Positions 22,846 through 35,823 of a DNA stretch of 64,000 bases are shown piece after piece. The notes under the pieces are model-generated. The model was not told where the DNA came from. It did not search any database and worked only from the letters and a program-made list of their open reading frames with translations. The stretch is taken from contig JAGVRJ010000001.1 in NCBI GenBank assembly GCA_019059635.1, forward strand, positions 2,046,001-2,110,000. The letters are read 5' to 3'. Positions within the stretch are counted from its first letter, which is position 1. The number at the start of each line of letters is the position of its first letter. Source of the DNA: Proales similis (taxonomy: Eukaryota; Rotifera; Eurotatoria; Ploima; Proalidae). The position numbers and the translations under genes are program-made.

Positions 22846-23005
22846 CTCTCGATTTGGTAACGAGTCAAAACAAAACTAAAATCAATGGCGTACGCGTTGA
22901 ACAAAACCGACTTGTCGCAGTTCTAAGTTTATTTCTCATTGTCTAATTCATAGCCTTTCTAAGTGTAAATTAGAAATGTAAGAGTAAATTCACGGTGTGC
23001 ATCTT

Positions 23006-24766
23006 TCAAATCTGAGCCGATTTGAAGCAGTTTAATTGAATGCGTCCTTGAGAGTCACGCACAATTTGACAAGGCGCGGTCACATCGACTCCTTTCAACT
23101 CTTCTAAGCCCTTTAAGAGCAAAAAGAGAAGCTAGGAAAAGAATAAAGAAAACCATTTAAATCTAAAGGAATACCTCGCCTCCATAGGAAACGAGGGGAG
23201 AAATCTCGATTGCAGGAGTTGACTCGGTCGAACTGGATGAAACCTTGGAGCCTGATTTGCGAAGCCATCTGATATGCTGTGCATACAGATCATTCCTGCA
23301 AGAAATCTCTGACTCCCTTGCCGAATCCTTGCCATTTTTCAGAGGCGAAAACTCATCGGCACGCTCGACCTCCCACAGCGCAAAGTTTCTGAGTAATTTT
23401 AAGTAAAAAATTGAAAACAAAATCCGACGTTTCGAATGCATACCCACAAGTCCATTGAGCGCTAGAATAAGATTTGATAAAAAATAAATAAAAACAGCGA
23501 AAGGAACTTGAGAGTAAATGCTCACGTTGAAAACGGAAAGACGTCGAAGACGAATTTCTCCAGCTTGATTCCGTTGTTGGAGCTGGGCTTTTGCTTTTGG
23601 CCCTGGTCGTCGACGAACGGAATCTTTTTGTGCGCGACGTGATGCTTGAGCTCGTGCTCGTGCTCACTTGCAGAAAAGAAGAGTCGGAGCGAGGCCAGAG
23701 ACAGGCGAGGACCGCAGAGGACTTACCGACACACTCTGGAGAGGAACGAGAACTCGAACAAGTGGTTGCAGATGTTGCCCGCGCTGTAGACGAGGTGGCC
23801 GTCCGCATCGCGGAGGTTGCGCGTCTTGTCGCTGATCTCGCTGTACTCGACCACCTGGAAGCGGTCGGCCACCTTGCAGATGACGCCCACCTTCTCGTCG
23901 GGCTCGAGCTTGCGCACGACCTTGGCGGCGCAGTTGGCCGCCTTGTCCATGCAGAAGCCGACGAACGTCGGATCGGCCATTCGGATCAGGATGTTGTCCA
24001 CGCAGTAGACGTGCACGTACTTGACACCGGCGCGCTCCATGTGCTCGAGCACGCCGCGCTCACGCAGCGCCCGGTAGAGGCCGCCGTTTCCGTCCGGCGA
24101 TCGGGCAAGCCGGTGCTTCTCGTCCAGAATGAGCTTGTAGTCGTCGGTCAGACAGGGCATCATGAACTGCTCGAAGAGGACGAGCTGATCGGCCTGCAGA
24201 CCGAAGTAGGCGTTGCGCTCGAAGAACTCGCGAGTCGACTGCTGAGTGTGTTCGGAGGTCATCACGTACCAGGGAACAACGGGCTGGCCAGCAGTCTCTT
24301 GCGGCCAGGCCGCTTTGGCCAGGCTCTGGACGCGCAGCAGCCGCTCGGCCTGCAGCTGGTACAGCGTCTTGCCAGAGAGCAACTCGACCGAGTACATTCC
24401 CTTCGGGTAGGAGACGCCCAGCCTGGTCCCTTGGCCGCCGGCGAGCAGCAGCACTGCCACCTGGCCACGTGCGATTGCCTGAAGACCGCGCTGGGTATAA
24501 GACTCGAGCTGCTCTGGCGAGCTGCGGCTCACGCTGCCTTGCAGTTCGGCCGGCACCGGCTGCATAACCGAGTCGAGCTGCTCGCCGAGCGCGGTCTGGT
24601 CCTGCTTCACAGCGGCAATTACTCGAGCGAGCTCTGCCACGTCCACACTTTGAATGTCGGCTTGCAGGGCGGCTCTCTCCTCTTCGCTCAGCTGGTCCCA
24701 GAACTTGAGCACGTGCTCTTGTCCATACTTGGATAAATACTTGAGTAAATCTCCTTTGAGTTCCAT
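23006..24766 (-). CDS. UAP1: UDP-N-acetylglucosamine pyrophosphorylase, copy 2, 499 aa
   Basis: Four exons (23727-24766, 23526-23666, 23175-23388, 23006-23110) sum to 500 codons, at the same positions and phases as copy 1. All UAP1 motifs are intact ([17 protein letters not shown]-type loop, DPTFVGFC). Start at 24766 ([11 protein letters not shown]) rather than the upstream Met at 24823. The C-terminus ([15 protein letters not shown]) looks like the ordinary UAP1 ending, in contrast to copy 1. The exon 1 body shares with copy 1 a tract of equal length (998 bp) with only a handful of mismatches seen, whereas the flanking parts are clearly diverged. Confidence 0.95.
23727..24724 (-). repeat. 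Near-identical UAP1 tract, partner of 16166-17163
   Basis: Second copy of the 998-bp tract, in direct orientation about 7.5 kb away, with CDK7, expected to be single-copy, between them. Best explained by gene conversion or recent duplication with diverged flanks. Confidence 0.85.
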
Positions 24767-25155
24767 TTTTTCTTTCCCTCGATAAGCAATTGGTTTATGA
24801 TCAAGCTGCGTTTTATAGTACAAGAAAAATCTCTCCGGTATTTGGCAAAGGATTGACCCTTTAACGCTATTTGTCTTAACATCCCTTTTTTATTACAGCC
24901 TTTAATGGGAGTAATCCATGTCGGATTCATTTTGACTGAGCTATATTTACACAATTCCGACGATCAAAGGCCTTAAGATTAGATGTTAGATTAATTGTTT
25001 TCTGAATTGTCATTATTATTTATCTTTAATTAAACAAAAGTGACTTTTCTTCTCTTTATCAGTCTTTATTCGCTTATATTTGAAAATGCTAAAAAGTTAT
25101 TTGTCACGATTTAATTCATGATATAAAATGATGCTTAACAATATCATGTCGGCTT
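24767..25155. other. Intergenic, AT-rich
   Basis: Promoter of UAP1 copy 2 and 3' flank of module gene A; no coding potential seen. Confidence 0.5.
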
Positions 25156-26267
25156 TCAGGCCATTCCGATTGTGCTCGCATCAATTGTGCTCGCCTCGAT
25201 GGTGCTCGCCTCGATTGTGCTGGACTCAATGGTGCTTGATGTGACCTGTGCTGTTGTCGTGGTGGATGAAATGCAGTTTGAATCGCTGAAGCCGCTGGAG
25301 GTCAGCGAACATGAATTCAAAAAAGAAGTTGAGCCTCCAGTTCTGTAAAATCCGTTTATGACTTAATTTAACATTGTACTTGGATCACATCAGATTCTCG
25401 CCTGGCTGCATGCTATTACTTACCTATTGAGATGGTCAGCTTGCTGAACCCGCTTATGCCACCAGGCCGGCTTGCGCTCTCGAGTATGGTTTGGAATAAG
25501 ACGAACAGCGTGTAGACAGAAGACTCCCGGATAGCGTATTTGCTCGATGAGAACTTGTATCTGGCCCTCTTGCGGATGCGGATCGCCGATGTTCTGAACA
25601 AAGTGAGTGCGATTTTGGCAGGCGATCGAATGATTGAAGATCTCGTCGGGCACTTACTGGTCGCAGGTGAACGTATACGTTTTCTCTGTGATCAGGGAGA
25701 CGCCATCACCGCCTTTTATGGCGTCGACAGACGAATCGAGCTGAGAGAGATAGAGAGGACGCGTTGTTGGAAGGCATTGCTTGGTACACTCACCTCGGAG
25801 ATGGTGTTTGTAAAGTCGTAGGTTGATGAGCAAGTAAACACCTGACGGCCGGAAGCAGAGAAATCGCCCAGGTCTGCTTCGGTGGTGAAGTCCATCGAGC
25901 CTGCAAGCGAAAATGGAAATAGAGCAGCAGCGAGGGCTGTTAGACGTTAGGGCGCTCACCGTCTTCTATGCTCACACTTGACGTTGACGATGAAGAGGAG
26001 CTGTCGTCTGGAAGAGAATTGAGCTCAAGATGCATGAGAGACAAGAAATGCGGCGGTTACTTGAAATGTAGAGCGGAATCAGTGCGATCGGAAGGATCAC
26101 AATTATGGCCACTCCGACCACGGCAATTATTATCAGGATGATCTTTATGGGCGAAATGCTAAAAGATAATTGGAGCAATCACAAAGCCGATCAAGCCGCA
26201 ACGAGGAGTGCTCTGCTTACCCTCCGGACCGAGTCTTGATCAGATTTGATCCTGTCTGCTCCTCCAT
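25156..26267 (-). CDS. Type II membrane protein, module family gene A, 243 aa (shortened paralogue of gene B)
   Basis: Seven exons (26221-26267, 26061-26158, 25960-26007, 25794-25900, 25658-25740, 25424-25593, 25156-25334) sum to 244 codons. A 15-residue cytosolic start is followed by one membrane helix (IKIILIIIAVVGVAIIVILP), a Ser-rich stalk, then one copy of a module with two cysteines (VFTCSS...TFTCDQ) and a second half (YKFSSSKYAIRESSVY). The last exon encodes a Ser/Thr/Ile pentapeptide-like STIEA repeat and stops after a few units. Nearly identical to the first seven exons of gene B, including introns and upstream sequence. I do not recognise the module. The acceptor of the last exon was chosen to keep the frame (CTGGAG|GC). 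Confidence 0.75.
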
Positions 26268-26420
26268 GCTTTGTTACGAAATGAATTAGATTTGGCGCTC
26301 GGTTCAGCCAGAAGAGCAGTTTATATACCCTCACGAATGGGCATGTTTCGAAATTCCATTCCGAATTCCAATTTGGTTTTGAATTCATCCAAAACATAAT
26401 TTTTCTTTTTGAATTTGATG
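25165..26420 (-). repeat. Duplicated block, gene A copy
   Basis: About 1.25 kb closely matching 30835-32085 in exons, introns and about 150 bp of upstream DNA. Similarity fades in the STIEA repeat on one side and soon after the shared TTTTTCTTTTT run upstream. Confidence 0.85.
26321..26328 (-). promoter_or_regulatory. TATA-like box of module gene A
   Basis: GGTATATAA on the minus strand about 55 bp upstream of the gene A start codon, conserved in the duplicate at gene B. Confidence 0.5.
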
Positions 26421-26937
26421 CGTCGTATTTTTCTCTTCCCGTCAAATTATTGCTTTTAGTAATGTGCGTAATTGACGCGGCTCACGCGGTTCCAACGAGA
26501 AAGCAAAAGATCGACGAATATATCGTTGCTTCCTTGGTCTTGAACTCTGAATTCTGTGTTTTATCATAAAAATTGTCATTCCTGGTCGCGCATGACTTGT
26601 CGCGTATGACTTGCGTCATGCGCCTCGTCTTCTAACTCGCTCAATGCCAATGCGTTTCCATCAAATCGACTATGCTCTTCCTCTCAGCTTTGAAAAAGTA
26701 TTTGTTTAGCAATTAATGCTTCAATCATTAAGTTCTGTCAATTTTGAAGCCATAGATGCTTAATGCGAATAGCATTCGGAGAGAACGATTTTAATTAGTT
26801 TCACTGAATGAATTCACGGAAACCGAGCATCACCTTGTTTTTTTACTGGTCAGGTAGTAAAGACAAAATGGAGGTCACCATCTTTGACGTTCACAGAGAG
26901 AAGTGTTCGATAGTGGCGAGAGGTTGAGAAAGTCAAA

Positions 26938-28737
26938 ATGGTCTCGATGGTGTCAACAACCGGACCGATGTTGAAGTTGCTTTCTTTGCTCCTTTTGTTG
27001 GGACCCGTCAATGCTTTTGTTGATCTCTTCATCGACTCAAACGAAACAGAACGAGTTCTTCAGGGCAGAGCAGGCAGTGGCTCTCTGTTTTACGTCTACA
27101 ATGGTCAACTAAGACATGGCGCCATAGCCCATCGTCTACGCATTTCCGCCCAGCAGCAAGGTCTTGAGCTCAGTTGGCGATCGCTTATGCACGGAGTCTC
27201 CTACCAGCTTGCAATTAACGAGCCCAGCCAAGTGGACATTGAAAAGCGAGGTCATGTTCCAACTCAACTATCAACATTTCAAATTCAATTCAAATGCCCG
27301 CCGTACTCCAAAAGCGCTGAGGTCACACTCGACTTTTGGTTCGATCTGAATCAGACCAACATTTGGACAAATGCCGATCTCAACTTTAGTCTCAACTTTA
27401 TAAAACTATGCGACCACGCCAACCAAGCAGGAACCTCATTCGCCATCGCTTACATAATCATATTTACACTTGTCATATTCGTGTGCCTCTTTCTGTGGAC
27501 GTCGATGGGCATGTGTGCCAACAGGCGACTTAGAAGAGGTCAGTCAATTTACGCAACCGAACTACGCCAAGAGCCGGCCGCCATCAAACGAAGAGCAGAA
27601 GATTTGTACGAGTCGGTGCGGGAGACGCGCGAGAGCGACACACTCATCAAACCTCAGCGGACGAGGCAAATGCTCAACATAACAACCAACACCCTGCAAT
27701 CGAACAACATCTCATCAGGAACTTTGCTGCTCAAGACTCCGGGCTCGTGCTCGCAAGTCGAGTCGGACCTAGAGCGAGACCGCTTTGAGCTCGGCTCCAT
27801 TCTAATCAACGGCACTATAGGTCTTGTGTGCGAAGGCAAATCAAAAGACACCGGCCAGAGATTCATGATCAAACGCATGAAAGAGACCGCATCCGAGAAG
27901 CAAGCGCAAATAATGATCGCCGATTGCGAATTTTTGAGACCACTCAGCCATAAGAACCTGCTTCAGGTGGTGGGAGTTGACGCTGACTTTCCTCCATTCA
28001 TTGTCTACTCGTTTAATGAGATTGGCAATCTGAAGCATCGTCTGAGTGATTCGAGCCAGGTGAGCTCAATTTGACACAAACATAAATCTAAATAGAAATT
28101 AAAACGAGCCTATTTTCAGCGAAATCTGTCGCCACAAGAGCTCCTCTATTTGGTCCTGCAACTCCTCAAAGCTGTCAATTATCTTCACAGCAAACACGTA
28201 TTGCACAAAGACATTGCTGCGCGCAACTGCTGGTAATTACCGACCGCGTCATGTTTTTTTGCTCTTCTGCTTGAATTAACTTGACGTTTGTGATTTTGAC
28301 GTTCCAGGCTAGATTGTCAGTTCGCGCTCAAATTAGGCGATCGAGCTTTAACCAGAGACCTATTTCCAGGCGACTATCACTGCTTGGCAGACAACGAAAA
28401 CAAACCAATTAAATGGATGTCGATCGAGAGCTTGAAAAAAGCCAAGCACAACACGCGCAGCGAGGTCTGGTCTTGCGGCGTCTTCATTTGGGAATGCTTC
28501 ACTAACTGCGCCCAGCCCTACCAGCAAATAGACGCATTCGAGCTGGCCGACTACCTGATTGAGAACGAGAGCAATCGACTGGAAAGGCCGAGCTCGATGC
28601 CAGTTCAAATCTACGATGCGACCAGCAAATGCTGGCTCTCTGAGCCCACACTGCGACCAACGCTCAAGCAGCTATTTCATTCCATTCACCAGTATTACAG
28701 TTCGCTGAGCAGCAGCACAAACAACAACTATGTCTGA
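26938..28737 (+). CDS. RYK: RYK/Derailed, Wnt-binding receptor with a degenerate kinase, 554 aa
   Basis: Three exons (26938-28059, 28120-28232, 28308-28737) sum to 555 codons. Order: signal peptide (LLSLLLLLGPVNA), WIF domain (about 30-165), one membrane helix (AYIIIFTLVIFVCLFLW), a juxtamembrane region, and a tyrosine-kinase fold. Kinase landmarks: FMIKRMKE (Lys kept), LHKDIAARNC (RYK has HKDLAARNC), then GDRALTRDLFPGDYHCLADNENKP, where DFG is replaced, as in RYK (DNA in vertebrates). The glycine loop is degenerate (LINGTIGLV). The protein ends in YV, a possible PDZ ligand as in vertebrate RYK. It acts at the plasma membrane as a Wnt co-receptor with weak or no catalytic activity. Confidence 0.93.
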
Positions 28738-28989
28738 ACTGACTCCACCATGCCTGAATTTCTGTAAATCTCAAAAAAAAAATTTGAATGTCGTTGTTAA
28801 ACAACAAATAAAATCGTTTGGCTTTTTAATCGCTTTTAATCGCTTCCTTGAACACAATTCTTCATTGCTTGCCTCGTGGTTATTGCCTGTCAATTTAGAG
28901 CGAGCAGACTTGAATTCAAGTTTTTAATTAAAAGAAGAAAACATTTATTTCCCCAAAATCATCAGTCATCATTCGAGGCAGCAGACGAA

Positions 28990-31937
28990 TCAGGCCAGAC
29001 AAGCCGGGTTTTGCACGCCACTTAGGCTGAGTATGCACTCGTTAAAATTGCTGGTAGTACCGTCCAAAGTTCTGGTTCCGGTTAAGGCTTAGGTTGACAT
29101 TTTAGGTCAGTTTGAAAGCTGAAGCCAATCAGCCGATCTTAATTTGCTTACTTAATGCTGGCAGTGTCGGGCTAGAGTATGCTGAGGTGCCCTGCGGCAG
29201 GCTCGACTGGGCAATCAATTGCTGAACTTCTAGTGCCGAACTGAACATCTGGGTATCGGTAATTGCGTAACTTGACGAAACAAAAGTGAAAGTTGCACTG
29301 GCTTCAATCGCAAGATTTTCTCTATCAGAGTAAAATGAATGAAGGACTGAGGCTCTATAAAATAAAAGAATTAATTACTGGCTGCAAGGAAACGCGTAAG
29401 ACGTTTGCGTCACAATTGCTGCACCGCTTGGATCTTGAACCGTGGCAGCATAAGTGTCCATCTGAAAAAAGAAGGTTTGATTGTTAAGCTCGAGAGGCAA
29501 CAGTTGACTCAAAGCCGGTACCACAGTGGTCAGAGCCGAGAAATCGAATGTGTCCGAGCAATCTGAGACTGTATAAGTGCCCAAAACAGCTTTGACACTG
29601 AAATTCATCGAGTCTGCCGGGCCAAGAGATGAACGAGTTTAAAACAAGGTCTTAAACAAACGAAAATTGGCTAATTTCTAACCGCCTGATGAGCCGCTTG
29701 CAGACGATGTTGGATCGCTAGTCGCCGTGCTAGAGCCACTTGGATCGCTAGTCGCCGTGCTAGAGCCACTTGGATCGCTAGTCGCCGTGCTAGAGTCACT
29801 TGGATCGCTAGTCGCCGTGCTAGAGTCACTTGGATCGCTAGTCGCCGTGCTAGAGTCACTTGGATCGCTAGTCGCCGTGCTAGAGCCACTTGGATCGCTA
29901 GTCGCCGTGCTAGAGTCACTTGGATCGCTAGTCGCCGTGCTAGAGCCACTTGGATCGCTAGTCGCCGTGCTAGAGTCACTTGGATCGCTAGTCGCCGTGC
30001 TAGAGCCACTTGGATCGCTAGTCGCCGTGCTAGAGTCACTTGGAGCGCTAGTTCCTGACGCCATTCTACAACCTGGGTCTTGAAGTCCATTTGAACCCAA
30101 TACACAACTATTAGCCATGTAGGCAATTCCATTTAATGTGTAACTTCCGCTGAGAGCTAATTCACTCATCGTTGAGATAATTCTCAGACAAACAAGTTAA
30201 ACATTGTCCCTTACTTATCAAAGTCTCTGCGGCCGGTGTGAATGCGGAAACGCCACTTGGCAGTGGGGCTTGTTGGATGATTGGTTGAAACAGCTGGAAC
30301 AAAGCAAGAAGATTGCTTTCTGAAATCACATAGTTTGAAGATGAAAATGTGTAGGTTGCAATTGCCTGGACGACTGGGCTTGATCTGTCAAAACTGAAAG
30401 TGAGGATCAGGCAAACACAGCAAGAACAACGGAGGTAATATTACTCGCTACACAGGAAGTTCCATGATTTACTGGTAATCAACGGAACGCCATCTGCATC
30501 GAGAATAGTGTCAGCAAAAGCGTCAATCTAGCCGAGAATGAGCTTTTAAAATAGCGGAGTAAAAAAAGGTTTGTCTATTATTTACTGGAGTTGTCCAGGA
30601 TGTGAAATCAAAAAATGATCCGCAAGGAATCGACTTTAGTGCTCGCAAAGAAGAAGCAGTGAAATCTCCCAAGTGAGCTTCAGCAGCGAGATTCATGGCT
30701 CCTGTAGATAGAATGAAAAATAAATGGGTTATATCAGAGACAGAGCGAAGGTATCCTACCATTTTCCAAGCTATCCGCGGTCCATTGTTGGCTAGGGCTC
30801 ACCTCCATGGTGCTTGCCTCAATTGTGCTCGCATCAATTGTGCTCGTCTCAATAGTGCTAGAATCGATGGTGCTCGCCTCGATTGTGCTGGACTCAATGG
30901 TGCTTGATGTGACCTGTGCTGTCGTCGTGGTGGATGAAATGCAGTTTGAATCGCTGAAGCCGCTGGAGGTCAGCGAACATGAATTCAAAAAAGAAGTTGA
31001 GCCTCCAGTTCTGTAAAATCCGTTTATGACTTAATTTAACATTGTACTTGGATCACATCAGATTCTCGCCTGGCTGCATGCTTTTACTTACCTATTGAGA
31101 TGGTCAGCTTGCTGAACCCGCTTATGCCACCAGGCCGGCTTGCGCTCTCGAGTATGGTTTGGAAGAAGACGAACAGCGTGTAGACAGAAGACTCCCGGAT
31201 AGCGTATTTGCTCGATGAGAACTTGTATCTGGCCCTCTTGCGGATGCGGATCGCCGATGTTCTGAACAAAGTGAGTGCGATTTTGGCAGGCGATAGAATG
31301 ATTGAAGATCTCGTCGGGCACTTACTGGTCGCAGGTGAACGTATAAAATTTATCTGTGATCAGGGAGACGCCATCACCGCCTTTTATGGCGTCGACAGAC
31401 GAATCGAGCTGAGAGAGATAGAGAGGACGCGTTGTTGGAAGGCAGTGCTTGGTACACTCACCTCGGAGATGGTGTTTGTAAAGTCGAAGGTTGATGCGCA
31501 ATTCACCACCTGACGGCCGGAAACAGAGAAATCGCCCAGGTCTGCTTCGGTAGTAAAGTCCATCGAGCCTGCAAGCGAAAATGGAAATAGAGCAGCAGCG
31601 AGGGCTGTTAGACGTTAGGGCGCTCACCGTCTTCTATGCTCACACTTGACGTTGACGAAGAAGAGGAGCTGTCGTCTGCAAGAGGATTGAGCAAGATAGA
31701 TGCATGAGAGACAAGAAATGCGGCGGTTACTTGAAATGTAGAGCGGAATCAGTGCGATCGGAAGGATCACAATTATGGCCACTCCGACCACGGCAATTAT
31801 TATCAGGATGATCTTTATGGGCGAAATGCTAAAAGATAATTGGAGCAATCACAAAGCCGATCAAGCCGCAACGAGGAGTGCTCTGCTTACCCTCCGGACC
31901 GAGTCTTGATCAGATTTGATCCTGTCTGCTCCTCCAT
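28990..31937 (-). CDS. Type II membrane protein, module family gene B, three modules, 696 aa
   Basis: Fifteen exons (31891-31937, 31731-31828, 31628-31675, 31462-31568, 31326-31408, 31092-31261, 30760-31002, 30586-30701, 30445-30527, 30215-30393, 29683-30156, 29522-29613, 29379-29461, 29152-29321, 28990-29087) sum to 697 codons. Cytosolic stub, membrane helix, Ser stalk, module 1, Ser/Thr/Ile repeat linker, module 2, a 30-bp-repeat linker (STATSDPSG), module 3, short tail with two Cys. The modules share intron positions and phases; the middle exon is 83 bp in all three. Each module has two cysteines and ends in a half with the pattern YTFSSSxYxIxES. The mucin-like linkers suggest heavy O-glycosylation. 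Function unknown. Confidence 0.78.
29711..30060 (-). repeat. 30-bp tandem repeat in gene B linker
   Basis: Eleven clean 30-bp units starting every 30 bp from 29711, plus a degenerate one at 30041, encoding (STATSDPSG/DS) decapeptides. Because 30 is a multiple of three, several frames stay open across it; only the minus frame joined to module exons is meaningful. Confidence 0.95.
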
Positions 31938-32085
31938 GCTTTGTTGCGAAATGAAATTGATTTGGCGCTCGGTTCAGCCAGAAGAGCAGTTTATATACCC
32001 TCACGAATGGGCATGTTTCGAAATTCCATTCCGAATTCCAATTTGGTTTTGAATTCATCCAAAACATAATTTTTCTTTTTTAATT
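30835..32085 (-). repeat. Duplicated block, gene B copy
   Basis: Partner of 25165-26420, in direct orientation. Between the two copies lie the oppositely oriented RYK gene and the rest of gene B. Confidence 0.85.
31991..31998 (-). promoter_or_regulatory. TATA-like box of module gene B
   Basis: Same GGTATATAA as at gene A, about 55 bp upstream of the start, inside the duplicated block. Confidence 0.5.
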
Positions 32086-32864
32086 TGATGTATTATTTTA
32101 AATCTTAAATAGAAAGTAAATTTAATGAAAATTTCATTCAAACCATTGAATGGAACCAAGAAGTTCAAATTTAAGCCATTATGCTCTGAGCTATCTTATA
32201 TGAGCTATCTTAGATCCCAAGAAGATGTTCAGGTATGATAAATGGGTCTACTAAATTTTCAAGTCATTCTCTATTGTCTTGCTTCATTTTTGTTCAAGCT
32301 CGCAAACTAAGCATTGAAATAAAGCTTTTTTGCTTGTCAAGGTTTGCATCTGTTTTGCTTCGATGCTTTCTTCAATCCAAATGATTTATCATTTTTGCTT
32401 GATTTAGTTCAATTCAGACCATGAACCGATTTTTGTTCGTGCTCAGTGCTCGGATAAGAGCCATCACCTAGACGAATGTTAAACCTTTTTCTTTCTCCCA
32501 AGATTCAGATTTGAAGAAAAGCAAATACGGCAATAAATTGCTCGGGGGCGGGCCGAAATTTTGACTTGGAGCAGTCGATTCGAGAGTTGAAAAAAGTTGG
32601 TAAATTTTCTCGCAGAATTTACTTTTATTTTATTTCTCGCTGAAATAAAAAAAGCCGATTCCTAACGAACTTTTCAATCGAGCAAGTTTAATTTGAGCCA
32701 ACGATTGATTACGCACATAGAGCGAGGGGGCGATTGTTGCACTCTATTTCCGTGTCTAGATACTGTTGCATATAAAATAAAACTAAAAAAAAAAGCTTAT
32801 TCGCTATCAATTCAGCTGCAATAATTCGTTTCTAAATTTCTTATCGTCGGCTCAATAAAAACCA
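32086..32864. other. Intergenic between divergent gene B and UAP1 copy 3
   Basis: AT-rich shared promoter region of the divergent gene B (-) and UAP1 copy 3 (+). No coding potential. Confidence 0.5.
32771..32777 (+). promoter_or_regulatory. TATA-like box of UAP1 copy 3
   Basis: TATAAAA about 90 bp upstream of the ATG at 32865. Confidence 0.4.
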
Positions 32865-34621
<1,757 letters not shown>

Positions 34622-34758
34622 ACCAGCTCTCGAACACTCATAAATGATAAACTCTAATTTATTTAATAAAAGAAACTAATTGTTTAAGTTTTCTATCTTT
34701 TTCAAGCAGCCGACAGAATGAGTCGATAGGATTGTTCGATGGGCAGTAGAACAAGCGT

Positions 34759-35823
34759 TTAAGCAACTGCAACCGTGCCAGCAACGGTAGAGGTCGTGGT
34801 CGTGGTTGTTGTCGTTAGGCAAATGTTGTTTTGAACTCCGTTAATTGTTACAACGCACTCATCAAGAGGCGTGACAGCTCCCTCTTCGGATGTATAAGAT
34901 CCGGACATACCTTTTATGGTTTATTGAATGTTTTAAGCTTAGATGGCCGGTAAATTGAAACAAAAATGCATTTCGAATTCACTTACTGACTTGAAGTACT
35001 GAGGCGCTAACCCCTGTAAACGAGCTCACACCAGTGGGTACTGCAGCTGCATCAGCAGCGGCTATGGCGAACAAATAAGTTTGCACTACTTGCGTCTCGG
35101 TTAGATAGGAAGTTGTTGATAAGAAAACAACTTCTATTTGATGAAGAACTGTATTAGTGCTAAAACAGATGAATGACGGTTTGCAAATATTCTCTAAAAT
35201 GTTGACTGTGTGAAGAATTTACCCGAGGCATTCGAACGAATGAGTTACAGATGAAACTAACGCATTTCCATCTGAATCAACCAGAGTATTGTAATAAGCG
35301 TCGATCTAAAGAAATCGAGAGATAAATTGCGCCAAGACGCAAAAGCAAAATCAGGCTCAAGAATTACAGCCGTTGTAATGGAAGTGAAGTCAATCGTCGT
35401 CCCACAAACGTCCGTATTACGAGCCGTGAGAGTGTAGGTTCCGATCTCCGCTGTTGAAGTTATGTCCATTGAACCTGAACAAGACCATCAAGTGATAACT
35501 GCTTAGGCCAAAAGCGACAGGAGTTTTCTTTACCAGTTTGGGTGGCAGCCGTGTTTGTAGACGACGAGCTCGAGCTTCCATCTTCAAATTTCAAGTTTAA
35601 AAATGAGCTGAATCAATTGACGAGAAAAACGACTCTCACCTGACACGTAGAGTGGAATGAGCGCAATCGGAAGAATAACGATCAAGGCCACCGTGATCAC
35701 TCCGATCACCAAGAGTATGACGCGTACTGGCGAAACGCTAGAAAGGCGTGCTAAAAAACTTGAATCTTCTCACAGTCTATTCACAAGCAGTTACCCTCCA
35801 TTTTGATTTCTCACCAAACTCAT
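34759..35823 (-). CDS. Type II membrane protein, module family gene C, single module, 229 aa
   Basis: Seven exons (35795-35823, 35640-35737, 35534-35581, 35368-35474, 35223-35305, 34987-35159, 34759-34910) sum to 230 codons. Exon lengths 98, 48, 107 and 83 are identical to exons 2-5 of genes A and B, a strong sign of common origin despite diverged sequence. Cytosolic stub, membrane helix (VILLVIGVITVALIVILP), Ser stalk, one module, then a Thr-rich tail ending in a mildly hydrophobic stretch. The 83-bp exon again encodes IDAYYNTL..DGNAL, matching module 2 of gene B (IDAFADTILDADG). Function unknown. Confidence 0.75.

Noticed and set aside
29727-30083. Plus-strand VLEPLGSLVA repeat ORF
   Set aside because: Antisense of the gene B linker repeat.
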